Assembly (NCBI RefSeq): GCF_008326345.1
Contig: NZ_BJEN01000001.1
Span: 248,001 to 312,000 of the forward strand
DNA: 64,000 nt
Origin: Cutibacterium modestum
Lineage (GTDB): Bacteria > Actinomycetota > Actinomycetes > Propionibacteriales > Propionibacteriaceae
Reading direction: 5' to 3'
The notes below the pieces were generated by a model. The model searched no databases. It was not told the origin of the DNA and saw only the letters and a program-made list of their open reading frames with translations. A program made the position numbers and the translations under genes. Shown here in pieces: positions 19,556-28,544 of the stretch (within the stretch, counting starts at the first letter, position 1; every line of letters starts with the position of its first letter).

Positions 19556-20871
19556 TGTGACCTCCTCACAGTGATGGCATTGGCATGCCCGGGCAAATTT
19601 TCTGCCAAGGCGAAGTCCTCTACGGAATCGGCCAGTTCGAGTAGGGCATCCTCGGTGTAGTCGATGACGTGGACGGCCCGCATGAAGGAACGCACCGACA
19701 GACCAGACGAGTGACAGGCTGCCCCTGCCGTGGGAAGGACGTGAGTGGATCCGGCTGAGTAGTCCCCCAGAGAGACCGGGGCCCACGGGCCGACGAAAAT
19801 GGCGCCGGCATTTCGAACCCGAGCAGCGACTGCAGTAGCATCAGCCGTCTGAATCTCGAGGTGCTCGGCGGCGTAGGCGTTGACCACGTCGAGGCCCTGA
19901 TCAATATCGCGCACCATGACGATGGCCGACTGCTTGGATGTCAGCGAGGTGCGGATACGCTCGGAATGCAAAGTGGCCTCAACCATCGGGGCAAGTTCTC
20001 GCTGCACCGCGTCAGCCAACGTGGTCGAATCTGTGACAAGGACTGCGGAAGCCAGTGTATCGTGCTCAGCCTGACTCATAAGATCGGCAGCAATGTGGCG
20101 CGGGTCGGCAGTCTCATCAGCCAGGATGGCGATTTCGGTAGGCCCAGCCTCTGAATCGATACCAACGGTGCCACGCAGGTAGCGTTTCGCCGCCACCACG
20201 TAAATGTTGCCTGGACCAGTAACCATGTCGACGCGCGGGCAGGAATCTGCCTCGTCGGGTCCCGCAACACCGTAAGCGAACATGGCAATCGCCTGGGCAC
20301 CGCCGACGGCGTAGACCTCATCGACGCCCAGCAGATGACACAGGGCCAGGATGTTCGGGTGTGGCAATCCGCCAAACTCCGTCTGGGGTGGGGATGCTAC
20401 GGCGATAGAAGAGACACCAGCCTCCTGCGCAGGAACGACATTCATAATGACCGACGACGCCAATGGAGCGAACCCGCCCGGGACGTAGAGGCCTACCCGT
20501 TCGACCGGAACGATGCGCTGACTCACCCGCGCGCCGCTGGCCACCTCGACTGGCTGGGAGGAGGTCTCCATCTCAGCGTCCTGACATACTTGACGGCGAC
20601 GTCGAATGGACTCGGTAAAAGCCCGACTCAAGGTGTCGTCAAGGTTCGCAGCTGCTTTAGCGAGAACCTCGGTCGGAACGCGCAGATGCTCGGGAACCAC
20701 ATGGTCAAATCTCTTGCTGTACTCGCGTAGCGCCTCAACGCCACGGTCTCTCACCGCGGAGCAGACAGGGATGACAGCCGCCATCGCGGCATCAACATCG
20801 AAGTCAGCACGCGGCACAGCGAGACGCAGATCGCCAGTGGTCTCATGGGTCACATCGACGGTTCTCAGCAC
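19552..20871 (-). CDS. hisD: Histidinol dehydrogenase
   Basis: 439-residue zinc- and NAD-dependent enzyme for the last two oxidations of histidine synthesis. It shows the family signature blocks [19 protein letters not shown] (about 126-144), [19 protein letters not shown] (about 212-230), the Zn-site region [13 protein letters not shown] (about 240-252), [17 protein letters not shown] (about 262-278) and AEHLEIQT (about 335-342). It starts 4 bases after the membrane protein gene below dnaE, so the his genes may be partly transcribed from the dnaE side. Confidence 0.97.
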   Translation of the reverse strand: MLRTVDVTHETTGDLRLAVPRADFDVDAAMAAVIPVCSAVRDRGVEALREYSKRFDHVVPEHLRVPTEVLAKAAANLDDTLSRAFTESIRRRRQVCQDAEMETSSQPVEVASGARVSQRIVPVERVGLYVPGGFAPLASSVIMNVVPAQEAGVSSIAVASPPQTEFGGLPHPNILALCHLLGVDEVYAVGGAQAIAMFAYGVAGPDEADSCPRVDMVTGPGNIYVVAAKRYLRGTVGIDSEAGPTEIAILADETADPRHIAADLMSQAEHDTLASAVLVTDSTTLADAVQRELAPMVEATLHSERIRTSLTSKQSAIVMVRDIDQGLDVVNAYAAEHLEIQTADATAVAARVRNAGAIFVGPWAPVSLGDYSAGSTHVLPTAGAACHSSGLSVRSFMRAVHVIDYTEDALLELADSVEDFALAENLPGHANAITVRRSH

Positions 20872-20875
20872 ACCA

Positions 20876-21430
20876 TTAGTCTAGTGAAGCCTCAGTCGAC
20901 GCCTGTGCGCGTCCAGTCCGCGGAGCGCCACGTCTAGCTGTTAGCAGGGATGCGATGAGCAAGGGCACCATCGCGGCAAGCAGCCATACCAGGACTGCCA
21001 CCCAGGTATGGAGAGCGAAATCGACCGGGACAACCTCCCCGGACTTAGCGGAGGCGATCCGCTCGGCAAAGGAGTCAGGGCCGATGAGGACGCCCACCCA
21101 CCAGCACGCCAGTGCCGACAGGCACGCCGAGATCCCGGCCGCTAAGACGCCCCAGGCTCCCCACCGCCGCATGAGGACCCAACTCAGGCAGCCGATGATG
21201 AGTCCCACGACTAGACCAATGAAGCAATACACAGCGTCAGTCGAGAACACCTGGGTGAGGCCCTTCTCCGTCGTCGACGCCGCACCATCAGAGCCGACGG
21301 TGTACGTCGGCAGAGTCACCATTGAGTGCCATATTGGAGCAGCCAGCCCCCCAAGGACGATCCCGATCGCTATCACGAGTAGGTTCAGCCGGAGGATCAC
21401 AAGGCTACGGGCGCGAATTGTCTCATTCAT
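20876..21430 (-). CDS. DUF2567-like four-helix membrane protein
   Basis: 184-residue membrane protein: helix 1 near residues 12-32, an outside loop of about 40 residues ([19 protein letters not shown]), then three more helices near 69-89, 93-115 and 141-163, and a polar tail. The layout and the [22 protein letters not shown] stretch resemble DUF2567 proteins of actinobacteria, whose role is unknown; the match is from memory and only moderate. The start at 21430 was chosen for a GGAGG box and an ATGA overlap with the dnaE stop. It lies directly between dnaE and hisD. Confidence 0.6.
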   Translation of the reverse strand: MNETIRARSLVILRLNLLVIAIGIVLGGLAAPIWHSMVTLPTYTVGSDGAASTTEKGLTQVFSTDAVYCFIGLVVGLIIGCLSWVLMRRWGAWGVLAAGISACLSALACWWVGVLIGPDSFAERIASAKSGEVVPVDFALHTWVAVLVWLLAAMVPLLIASLLTARRGAPRTGRAQASTEASLD

Positions 21431-24400
21431 TGCTGCCTCCTGGGGACGCATGAAGGGCCGAGCAAGGCCTTGAGGTCTGCTATAAGCGGCTGGCCTTGGG
21501 TGACCTTGAGTTCGTCGGCAAGCCGGAATGTTGTCGTCGCTTTGCCGTCGATGAGCCGCAACATCACCTCAGAACTACCCGGATGGTTGCGCAGCACCCC
21601 ACGCAGCTCTTCGATCGTGCCACGGGTGCATCGTCCGCGACGCATATCGATCGTCATCGGTGCGTTGCTAGCGTCAGCGAGGTCAAGCAACCAGACGTCG
21701 TTGGCTGACATTTCTACTGCCTCGTCGCGTTCTCGGACGAAGCCGCGTATCTTCAAGATGCTGTCCACCGCGAGCAGGGGTTCTACTCGCTGATAGACCT
21801 TCGGGAAGCAGGCGATGGTGATCGATGCATCGAGATCCTCCAGGGTTACCGAGGCCCAGATGTCACCGTTCTTGGTCGTGCGCCGCACGATTTGAGTAAC
21901 CATACCGGCGACCGTGTACCGACCCTCATGGTGGGCCTCGGGATTCACCAGTTCCGCCACCGAGATATCTGATTCGGCCTCCAGAGCGGCCTCAAGTCCA
22001 CGCAGGGGGTGGTCCGAGACGTAGAGGCCCAGCATTTCGCGCTCGAAGGCGAGCTTGGTGCTGCGATCCCAATCGTCGTCCGGAACGACCCTCTCGACCC
22101 CCATCTGGGAGGGCTGGGAGTCGTCACCCATGCCGAACAGATCGTCCTGGCCGTTGACCTGGTTACGCTTGATGTCGATGACGGCGTCGACGGCTTGCTC
22201 GTAGATAGCCATAAGTCCGCGTCGAGAGTGGCCCATGGAGTCGAAGGCACCCGCTTTAATGAGGGATTCGATGAGTCTCTTATTACATACTGTTAAACTG
22301 ACCCGGTCGAGGAAGGTGAAGAAGTCTGGAGCCGGACCATTCTCTTCCCGGGCGCGGATGATTTCGGCTACGGCATTGGCACCGACATTTCGGACGGCCC
22401 CGAGGCCAAATCGAATGTCCTCACCGACAGCGGTGAACTCAAGAGAGGATGCGTTGACGTCAGGGGGAAGAACGTTGATGTGCTGAGCACGCATATCGGC
22501 CAGGTACATCGCCATCTTGTCTTTGTCGTCACCAACGCTCGTCAGCAGCGCAGCGCCGTACTCAGCCGGGTAGTTGGCCTTGAGGTAAGCAGTCCAGTAC
22601 GAGACGAGTCCGTAACCAGCGGCGTGGGACTTGTTAAAGGCGTATCCAGCGAAGGGGACCATGACGTCCCACAGAGTCTGGATGGCGTCGTCAGAGTAAC
22701 CGTGCTCACGCATGCCCGCCTGGAAGGGGATGAAGTTCTCCTCCAGGATATGCTTCTTTTTCTTACCCATTGCTCGGCGCAACAGGTCAGCGCCACCCAG
22801 GGTGTACCCAGCAAGCTTTCGGGCGATCGACATGATCTGCTCCTGGTAAACGATGAGGTGGTAGGTAGGGGCGAGGATCTCGTCGAGGTCTTCCTTGAGT
22901 TCGGGATGGATCGGGATGATCGGTTCCCGGTTGTTCTTGCGCTGTGCATAGGAGATATGCGCATTAGCGCCCATTGGCCCCGGACGATACAGGGCCAACA
23001 CAGCGACGATGTCGTCGAAACACGTCGGACCCATGAGCCGTAGCAATGACCGCATGGCCGTGCCATCAAGCTGGAAGACGCCTAGGGTGTCGCCGCGGGC
23101 CAACATCTCGTAGGTTGCCGTGTCGTCAAGGGCGAGGTCTTTAAGATCGACGTCGATTCCCCGGTTATCTTTGATGATCTTAATACAGTGATCCATGATG
23201 CCGAGGTTGCGCAGGCCCAGGAAGTCCATCTTCATGAGCCCCATCTCCTCGAGCTGGGGATATGCAAAACCGGCAATGATCATGCCGTCCTTGTCGCGCT
23301 TATGCATCGGCACGAGATCAAGCAGTGGGGCGCTCGACAGGATGAAGGCGCAGGCATGTACGCCGGTGCCACGAATCAGACCCTCGAGGCCCCTCGCAGT
23401 GTCGACAACCTTGGCGACGTCAGGATTGTCAGCTACCAGCTGTCGGAACTCTTGACCTTCGCCATACCTCTCGTGGGAGGGGTCGAAGATCTTGTCCAAT
23501 GGGACGCCTTTGCCCATGACGTCGGGAGGCATGGCCTTGGTGATCTTGTCCCCGAGGGAAAAAGGATAGCCGAGAATACGGTTGGCGTCCTTGACGGCGG
23601 CCTTCGCCTTGATCTTGCCGAAGGTATTGACCTGGCTGGTGTACTCGGCCCCATACTTGTACGTGACGTAGTCGATGACCTTGTCGCGCTGACGGTCGTC
23701 AAAGTCAAGGTCGATATCGGGCGGGTTGACCCGCTCCGGGTTGAGGAACCTCTCGAACAGTAGACCGTGCTCCAGCGGATTGATCGCGATAATCCCGGTT
23801 AGGTAGGCCACCAGGGAGCCAGCGGCTGAGCCACGCCCGGGCCCCACCGGCACCCCCATCGAACGCGCAGCACTGCAGATATCGGAGACGATGAGAAAGT
23901 ACGAGGAAAATCCCAACGGCTCAATAACCGAAAGCTCAGTTTCGAGGCGCTCTAGGACCTCCTTTGGCGGATTGGGACCGAATTTTTCGTCGAGTCCCTC
24001 CTGGAGCTTCTTGCGCAGCCAGGACTCCTGGGTCTCGCCCTCTGGAACGTCGAATTGCGGCATCCGGTCGACGTGTTTGAACACCTCATCATAGGAGCCG
24101 ATCATCTCGGTTAGCAGCAAGGTGTTGTCGCAGGCTTCTGGGTAGTCAGGGAACAGCGCCCTCATCTGCTCCGAGGACTTGATGTAGTAGCCGGAGCCGT
24201 TGAATCGGAAACGGTTGGGATCATCTTTGTTTCGGCCTACACCGACACACAGCAAAGAATCGTGGGCATCCGCCTGATCCTCAGTGACGTAGTGAGAGTC
24301 GTTCGTGACAAGAAGCGGAATGTCCAGCTTCTTGGCCAGTCTCAACAGGTCGGACCTCACCTGCTTTTCGATCGGGACGCCGTGGTCCATCAACTCACAG

Positions 24401-24999
24401 AAATAGTTTTCGCGGCCAAAGATATCCCGATAATCGGACGCAGCCTGGCAAGCCTCCTCAAACTGTCCAAGGCGCAGCCGGGTCTGCACCTCACCTGACG
24501 GGCAGCCAGTCGAGGCAATAATGCCATCGGGGTACTGAGACATGAGCTCGCGGTCCATACGTGGCTTCATGTAGTAGCCCTCATAGGACGCCAAGGAAGA
24601 AAGCCGGAAAAGGTTGTGCAAGCCTTCGGGGTCTTTCGCCCACATCGTCATATGGGTGTACCGGCCGCCACCAGAGACGTCCTTGCCACCTTCGGCGTCT
24701 GGATCCCCAGCATCACGGGAGGTTCCCCAGAACTCCTGTACTCGTGACGTGCGGGTGCTCGGAGCGACGTACGCCTCGATGCCAATGATCGGCTTAACGA
24801 GAGGATTTTGATCCCCGTCGTACTTCTTAGAAATCTGGAAGAACTCGTAGGCGCCGAACATATTTCCGTGGTCGGTCATCGCGACCGCAGGCATCCCTTG
24901 GCGCGCCACCTCGGCGAAGAGCTTCTCGTTGCTGGCAGCGCCGTCCAGCATCGAGTACTCGGTGTGGGTGTGAAGGTGGACGAAGTCGGAACGGGCCAC
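21427..24999 (-). CDS. dnaE: DNA polymerase III subunit alpha
   Basis: 1190-residue replicative DNA polymerase of the DnaE type. The PHP domain opens the protein (FVHLHTHTEYSMLDGAASN near residue 5; AMTDHGNMFGAYEF near 41). The palm domain has PVGPGRGSAAGSLVAYL near 388-404 and the catalytic PPDIDLDFDDRQRDKVIDYV near 429-448. Later come the fingers (FNKSHAAGYGLVSYWTAYLK), a helix-hairpin-helix region and an OB fold (YTVAGMVTQIVRRTTKNGDIWA). The frame extends to 25086, but GTG 24999 is preferred because AAAGGAG lies 5 bases upstream and MARSDFVHLHTH is the usual beginning. Confidence 0.96.
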   Translation of the reverse strand: MARSDFVHLHTHTEYSMLDGAASNEKLFAEVARQGMPAVAMTDHGNMFGAYEFFQISKKYDGDQNPLVKPIIGIEAYVAPSTRTSRVQEFWGTSRDAGDPDAEGGKDVSGGGRYTHMTMWAKDPEGLHNLFRLSSLASYEGYYMKPRMDRELMSQYPDGIIASTGCPSGEVQTRLRLGQFEEACQAASDYRDIFGRENYFCELMDHGVPIEKQVRSDLLRLAKKLDIPLLVTNDSHYVTEDQADAHDSLLCVGVGRNKDDPNRFRFNGSGYYIKSSEQMRALFPDYPEACDNTLLLTEMIGSYDEVFKHVDRMPQFDVPEGETQESWLRKKLQEGLDEKFGPNPPKEVLERLETELSVIEPLGFSSYFLIVSDICSAARSMGVPVGPGRGSAAGSLVAYLTGIIAINPLEHGLLFERFLNPERVNPPDIDLDFDDRQRDKVIDYVTYKYGAEYTSQVNTFGKIKAKAAVKDANRILGYPFSLGDKITKAMPPDVMGKGVPLDKIFDPSHERYGEGQEFRQLVADNPDVAKVVDTARGLEGLIRGTGVHACAFILSSAPLLDLVPMHKRDKDGMIIAGFAYPQLEEMGLMKMDFLGLRNLGIMDHCIKIIKDNRGIDVDLKDLALDDTATYEMLARGDTLGVFQLDGTAMRSLLRLMGPTCFDDIVAVLALYRPGPMGANAHISYAQRKNNREPIIPIHPELKEDLDEILAPTYHLIVYQEQIMSIARKLAGYTLGGADLLRRAMGKKKKHILEENFIPFQAGMREHGYSDDAIQTLWDVMVPFAGYAFNKSHAAGYGLVSYWTAYLKANYPAEYGAALLTSVGDDKDKMAMYLADMRAQHINVLPPDVNASSLEFTAVGEDIRFGLGAVRNVGANAVAEIIRAREENGPAPDFFTFLDRVSLTVCNKRLIESLIKAGAFDSMGHSRRGLMAIYEQAVDAVIDIKRNQVNGQDDLFGMGDDSQPSQMGVERVVPDDDWDRSTKLAFEREMLGLYVSDHPLRGLEAALEAESDISVAELVNPEAHHEGRYTVAGMVTQIVRRTTKNGDIWASVTLEDLDASITIACFPKVYQRVEPLLAVDSILKIRGFVRERDEAVEMSANDVWLLDLADASNAPMTIDMRRGRCTRGTIEELRGVLRNHPGSSEVMLRLIDGKATTTFRLADELKVTQGQPLIADLKALLGPSCVPRRQQ

Positions 25000-25206
25000 G
25001 GGCACTCCTTTCACATTCCGACCCCAAGCCGTTGGGATCGTGCCGACCTGGACAGAGTAGTCGGCGCCAAGGACATCCCGAATCACCCTGGTGTGAACGG
25101 TGGTCAGTCGTGCTACTTAGAGGCCTGATGGCGAGATGATGCGTGGACTGTCCTGCCGGCAACATATGAGGCAGATAAGATAGAAAATACCGCTCATCCC
25201 GGTCAG

Positions 25207-25240
25207 ACTGTGTGCAGATCATCGTGATCTGCGTCACAGT
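25207..25240. repeat. Strong inverted repeat upstream of dnaE
   Basis: ACTGTG and CACAGT enclose a perfect GCAGATCA-TCG-TGATCTGC, so a 14-bp stem with a small 1/2-base bulge and a 3-base loop can form. It is about 210 bases upstream of the dnaE start and has no following T-tract. A regulator site with two-fold symmetry or an RNA hairpin are both possible. Confidence 0.5.
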
Positions 25241-25602
25241 TGGGAATCAATTCGAGCTTTCATACCCGATCCTCAGGACGCTAACCGCGATCGTCTTACA
25301 CCCTCATCCCAGGCTTTACCGTTCCCGTAGTCGACCCAAATCTCGTACTCGAACTGTTCTGCCACCGTTGCTGTTTGCCACCGCTCGCACCACGAGTTGG
25401 TCTGTGCTTCGCAAGCACTGGCGCTCCTGCTCGCGATGGCGGTCGGGCTGACCACCCTTTACCGCGCTCATAGCCGCACTCACGTTGTAGTGGGTGGCCC
25501 CAATATCCATATAACTTTAACGCCTGTGCAGCCGTTGCACCGTCTGATCCTGTCGCTACTGAGGCCGTCTCGGGACTGGCTCGCGTCCCCAGACAAATCA
25601 AG

Positions 25603-25866
25603 ATGCTATTGCAGTCGGGAGGGCTGCTTAACGGCGCAGCAGCAATCGTAATACTCCGCAATTTCACTAGCCGTCTTGGAAGGCCAGACGCACGTCCGCC
25701 AGCCCGACCACATCAGCGTGCGCATTACCAGCAGATGATCACAGCCGCACTGGGTGCCTCCCGCAAAGCGATGCTAAAAGCTCGTAACGGCATCGACCCG
25801 GAATGGGCTGGTCGTGTGTTGAGGATTCTTGACCAGCGGATGGCGGTGGTCATGCGTCGCGATTAA
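25603..25866 (+). pseudogene. Possible C-terminal remnant of a cation/proton antiporter
   Basis: An 87-codon frame whose last 40 residues (ALGASRKAMLKARNGIDPEW, then AGRVLRILDQRM) resemble in style the cytoplasmic end of NhaP-type Na+/H+ antiporters, where a helix rich in Arg and Leu precedes the C-terminus. No membrane part is present upstream, there is no ribosome-binding site before the ATG, and the first half is low complexity. If the resemblance is real, it is a leftover of a deleted gene; it may also be chance. Confidence 0.2.
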
Positions 25867-26195
25867 TCCCCGCGGCAGCCTAAGCCTTTTTACTCCCCCT
25901 GCAACCGGCACCGGAACACAGCCGCCAATTCCCGAGCACAGGGAGTCAAGCGCCTGTCTGCATTAGCTCTCCCTAGACTTCTGCTGAGTGCCGAGCCAAG
26001 GAGTGGTGGGGTTTACAGAAATCTTCAAAGTGGCAGGGCAAAAGCATCCAAAAGTTTGCTACCATTAGCCCGACATCTCCTCCCCACGCCCGCACAATCT
26101 ACCTTATAGCGGGACGCCTTGGGGTAATCCGTGACGCACAACATAACCGATTATATAAAACACCTTCCATTCGCGAAATTGCGATAATCAGGCAA

Positions 26196-26810
26196 TTAAT
26201 TCCCGTCCTTCTCGCTTATATCCTGAATCAATCCAATCATTTGCCCGATGAGAGACTGTTCTGACATCGTCGTCATCAGTTGGTCTTGGGCATGAACGAG
26301 CAGAAGCGACATTGGCAGTGAGCCGTTAAGATCACGTGTAATGAGCTCGGTCTGCACATCGTGGGCCGACTTTAACTGCTTATCCGCAGCAATCATGCAT
26401 TGTTTACTTTCCGATATCTTGCCAGCCCGAGCCTTGTCAACAGCCTCATATAGCAATGTACGAGCCTCGCCAGCGCTAGTGATGATGGTAAAAATCGAGG
26501 TTTCGATATCTGACACCGCTACCCCCCCATTCATGTTCTCGCCTACCATAAATTGAAGCCATTCGGAAATATTCTCACAGTTCTCCTTTTTGAGCTGATC
26601 CCTGTCATACATCCTCATGAACGGGTAGTATATTGCGGTCGAGATTAATATATTTACGAGGCACAAGATGACGGCACGCCAGTCGCCACCAGTCGTTAAA
26701 AACGCGCCTATTGGAGCTGGCAATGTCCATGGGGGTTGAACTGCCATGTACTTTACAAAACCCCAGCTAAATGCTAACCAAGTCACCACGAATAGAATCA
26801 ATATAGTCAA
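26196..26810 (-). pseudogene. PTS lactose/cellobiose-type IIC-IIA gene, 5' part deleted
   Basis: The first 75 residues are the last part of a lactose/cellobiose-family PTS IIC permease: two helices around the very typical PPWTLPAPIGAFLTTGGDWR and ending YYPFMRMYDRDQLKKE. After a 30-residue linker follows a complete IIA domain (ETSIFTIITSAGEARTLLYE, then the phosphorylated His173 in LLLVHAQDQLMTT). The N-terminal three quarters of IIC are missing and the frame has no real start: its first codon TTG lies inside the end of the neighbouring truncated GH1 frame. An IIC-IIA fusion without IIB is itself unusual for this family. The region is AT-rich relative to the rest of the window. Confidence 0.8.
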
Positions 26811-27531
26811 AACAGCTCACCATACATACGAATTTTCCTCGCACATCGGCTTCACGGCCAAATTTAGTTATTAGTGCGCTCGCTATCATTTGATAATGAA
26901 GCCCATTGAACACAGAACCGTAATCGTATGCGTAATCATCAGATGCAGTTATCCCGAGCCCATTATATGGACTGAAATACCCAGCATTAATTTCGTTTAT
27001 CGGAAGCCAATAGTTCACATCGTCTCCCCATCTCTCGACTACAAATTTCGCCATCTTAAGGTACAAGGCAATTACGTCACGGTGCTGCCAGCCCCCATAT
27101 TTGTCAACGATCGCGACAGGTAACGCATAGTGATTGATTGTGATAAAAATCCTAATGCCGGCGTTGGTCAGAGTACTAATGATCCGGTCATAGTACGCCA
27201 CGCCATCTGGATTGGGTTGGCCTTCGAAACCGGTGGGGAACAAACGAGCCCAGCTGATGGACAGCCGATATATGTCTAAGCCAAGATCTATGATCTCGCG
27301 CAGGTCAGTCTCCCAATGTTCGTAGCCCCGCGAGCCGACACGAAAGGGGAATAAGGCATCGCCAGCACGTGCTCCCTTTGCATGCTCGACATCAGCCTCG
27401 GTGAGAAGCCGCGTCTGCACCGTGTCGTTAGACGACCGCGGTACCCACCGACGATCCAACCCCTTCCCGTCGCAGAATCCGCCTTCATACTGACTGGCAG
27501 CAGTGGCGCCTCCCCACAGGATACGTTTCAT
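26767..27531 (-). pseudogene. GH1 (6-phospho-)beta-glucosidase, 3' half deleted
   Basis: The first 235 or so residues are the N-terminal half of a glycoside hydrolase family 1 enzyme: LWGGATAASQYEGG (5-18), YEHWETDLREIIDLGLDIYRL (70-90), SISWARLFPTG (91-101), ITINHYALPVAI (130-141) and the acid/base Glu180 in WLPINEINAGY. Coding then breaks off near 26815-26835 and the frame ends within 20 codons. The catalytic nucleophile (normally in an ENG motif near residue 370) is gone. Directly after the break the other frame enters PTS IIC, so a deletion joined the two genes. The intact enzyme would have split phosphorylated beta-glucosides delivered by the adjacent PTS. Its ATG overlaps the preceding stop by 4 bases. 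Confidence 0.85.
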
Positions 27532-28544
27532 CCTATGCTCCTCTCGCCGTCAATACCGTGCGATAATCTCCTGGTCTTTCTCGGCCAAGAGCTTTTGGCG
27601 TCGACCAGTCGCTTCATCTCCTCCGGTGTCATGTTTCTATCCGCGGCGATCTCGGCCAGCGGCGCGCACACGTCGTCAGGACGCATTACCTCGGTATTCC
27701 ACAGTTTCCAAGGTCGGTCTATTCGCGTTACGACGGCGCGATAGATTTTGTTTTCGGAGACGCACTTAATCCCATATCCACCATTGATATCGGTGTGTGA
27801 TCCATTGGAAGACCAGTAACGCAGAGTGCCAACCCTATAGCCAGCCCGGTCACACTGACTCGACCGACCTAAAACGACCACCATATGGCCACGTTCATCT
27901 TTTCCGATATCGTTATTCCAAAAGATCTTCATGAAATCGAACCTACGAAGACTTGCGAATATTTCGTTACGATCCCAAGGATTCACGTACTCGCCAACGG
28001 TGCCGATGTAAAGGTTGGTACCAATTCCCAATTCGTGAGCCAATTCGGCCACCCCCGGCCCGTTGGCATTTGCACGTCCCCACGCTCCGACTCCGTCCGT
28101 CTGGATCGCGTAAGGCCTGTTCTCAACCGCGTATGGCTTCAGGTATGTCCACTCTTGATTCGACGGGATGATGCCGTAGCTCTTCTCGTATAGCTCGAGG
28201 CTCTTCAGTAACAGAAGATACGTCGCCGAGGAGCAGAAAGATGGCGTCGCGAGGTAGGGATCCACACAAATACTCGTACCGGAAACTCGAACCGCGCGGT
28301 CCAGTCCTGTCCACGCGGTCTGTTGAAAGCCCGGCGGGATATCTTTTCCGGTATGGTAACCGCCACCGGTAGGAAAACACCTCAACGCAGTCTGAACACA
28401 CTCCTGCCACATGATCGTTGATCTTTCGAGACCGGCCTTGGCTTCTGCTGTGAAAGCCGAACTCACGGTTGCAGCTAAAGCCGCAACACACGTCGCCGAC
28501 ATCATCGTCCTACGAGTGATCGGTTTGTCAGTCTTCATCGTCAT
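27528..28544 (-). CDS. Secreted protein with conserved Cys and His, NlpC/P60-like (putative)
   Basis: 338 residues with a signal peptide: positively charged MTMKTDKPITRRTMM, a hydrophobic core to about residue 30 and a likely cleavage after AFTAEA; the two Arg make Tat export possible. The mature part has PSFCSSATYLLLLKSLELY (Cys104), GVGAWGRANANGPGVAELAHELGIG (151-175), FDFMKIFWNNDIGKDERGHM (His220) and LRYWSSNG. A Cys at a helix start followed by an RGHMVVVLG strand resembles the catalytic layout of NlpC/P60 or CHAP amidases, and I recall related uncharacterised secreted proteins with the DFMKIFW...RGH pattern. Peptidoglycan or muropeptide cleavage is therefore an inference, supported by its place among MurNAc genes. 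It overlaps the kinase gene and the GH1 gene by 4 bases each. Confidence 0.6.
   Translation of the reverse strand: MTMKTDKPITRRTMMSATCVAALAATVSSAFTAEAKAGLERSTIMWQECVQTALRCFPTGGGYHTGKDIPPGFQQTAWTGLDRAVRVSGTSICVDPYLATPSFCSSATYLLLLKSLELYEKSYGIIPSNQEWTYLKPYAVENRPYAIQTDGVGAWGRANANGPGVAELAHELGIGTNLYIGTVGEYVNPWDRNEIFASLRRFDFMKIFWNNDIGKDERGHMVVVLGRSSQCDRAGYRVGTLRYWSSNGSHTDINGGYGIKCVSENKIYRAVVTRIDRPWKLWNTEVMRPDDVCAPLAEIAADRNMTPEEMKRLVDAKSSWPRKTRRLSHGIDGERSIG

Larger units (their letters stand above)
25000..26195. other. Gene-poor 1.2-kb gap between dnaE and the PTS remnant
   Basis: Apart from the dnaE leader, no intact gene is convincing here. Short overlapping frames on both strands (25.27-25.67 kb) are Arg/Ser-rich and match nothing I know. 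Only a plus-strand frame at 25603-25866 ends in a plausible protein-like stretch. The segment also has a strong inverted repeat at 25207-25240. From about 26.1 kb the sequence turns clearly AT-rich (for example CCGATTATATAAAACACC). It looks like the eroded edge of the catabolic locus that follows. Confidence 0.5.

Noticed and set aside
25273-25667. Three overlapping minus-strand frames (60-123 codons)
   Set aside because: No ribosome-binding site, no family resemblance, and low-complexity Ser/Arg content; too weak to call even a pseudogene.
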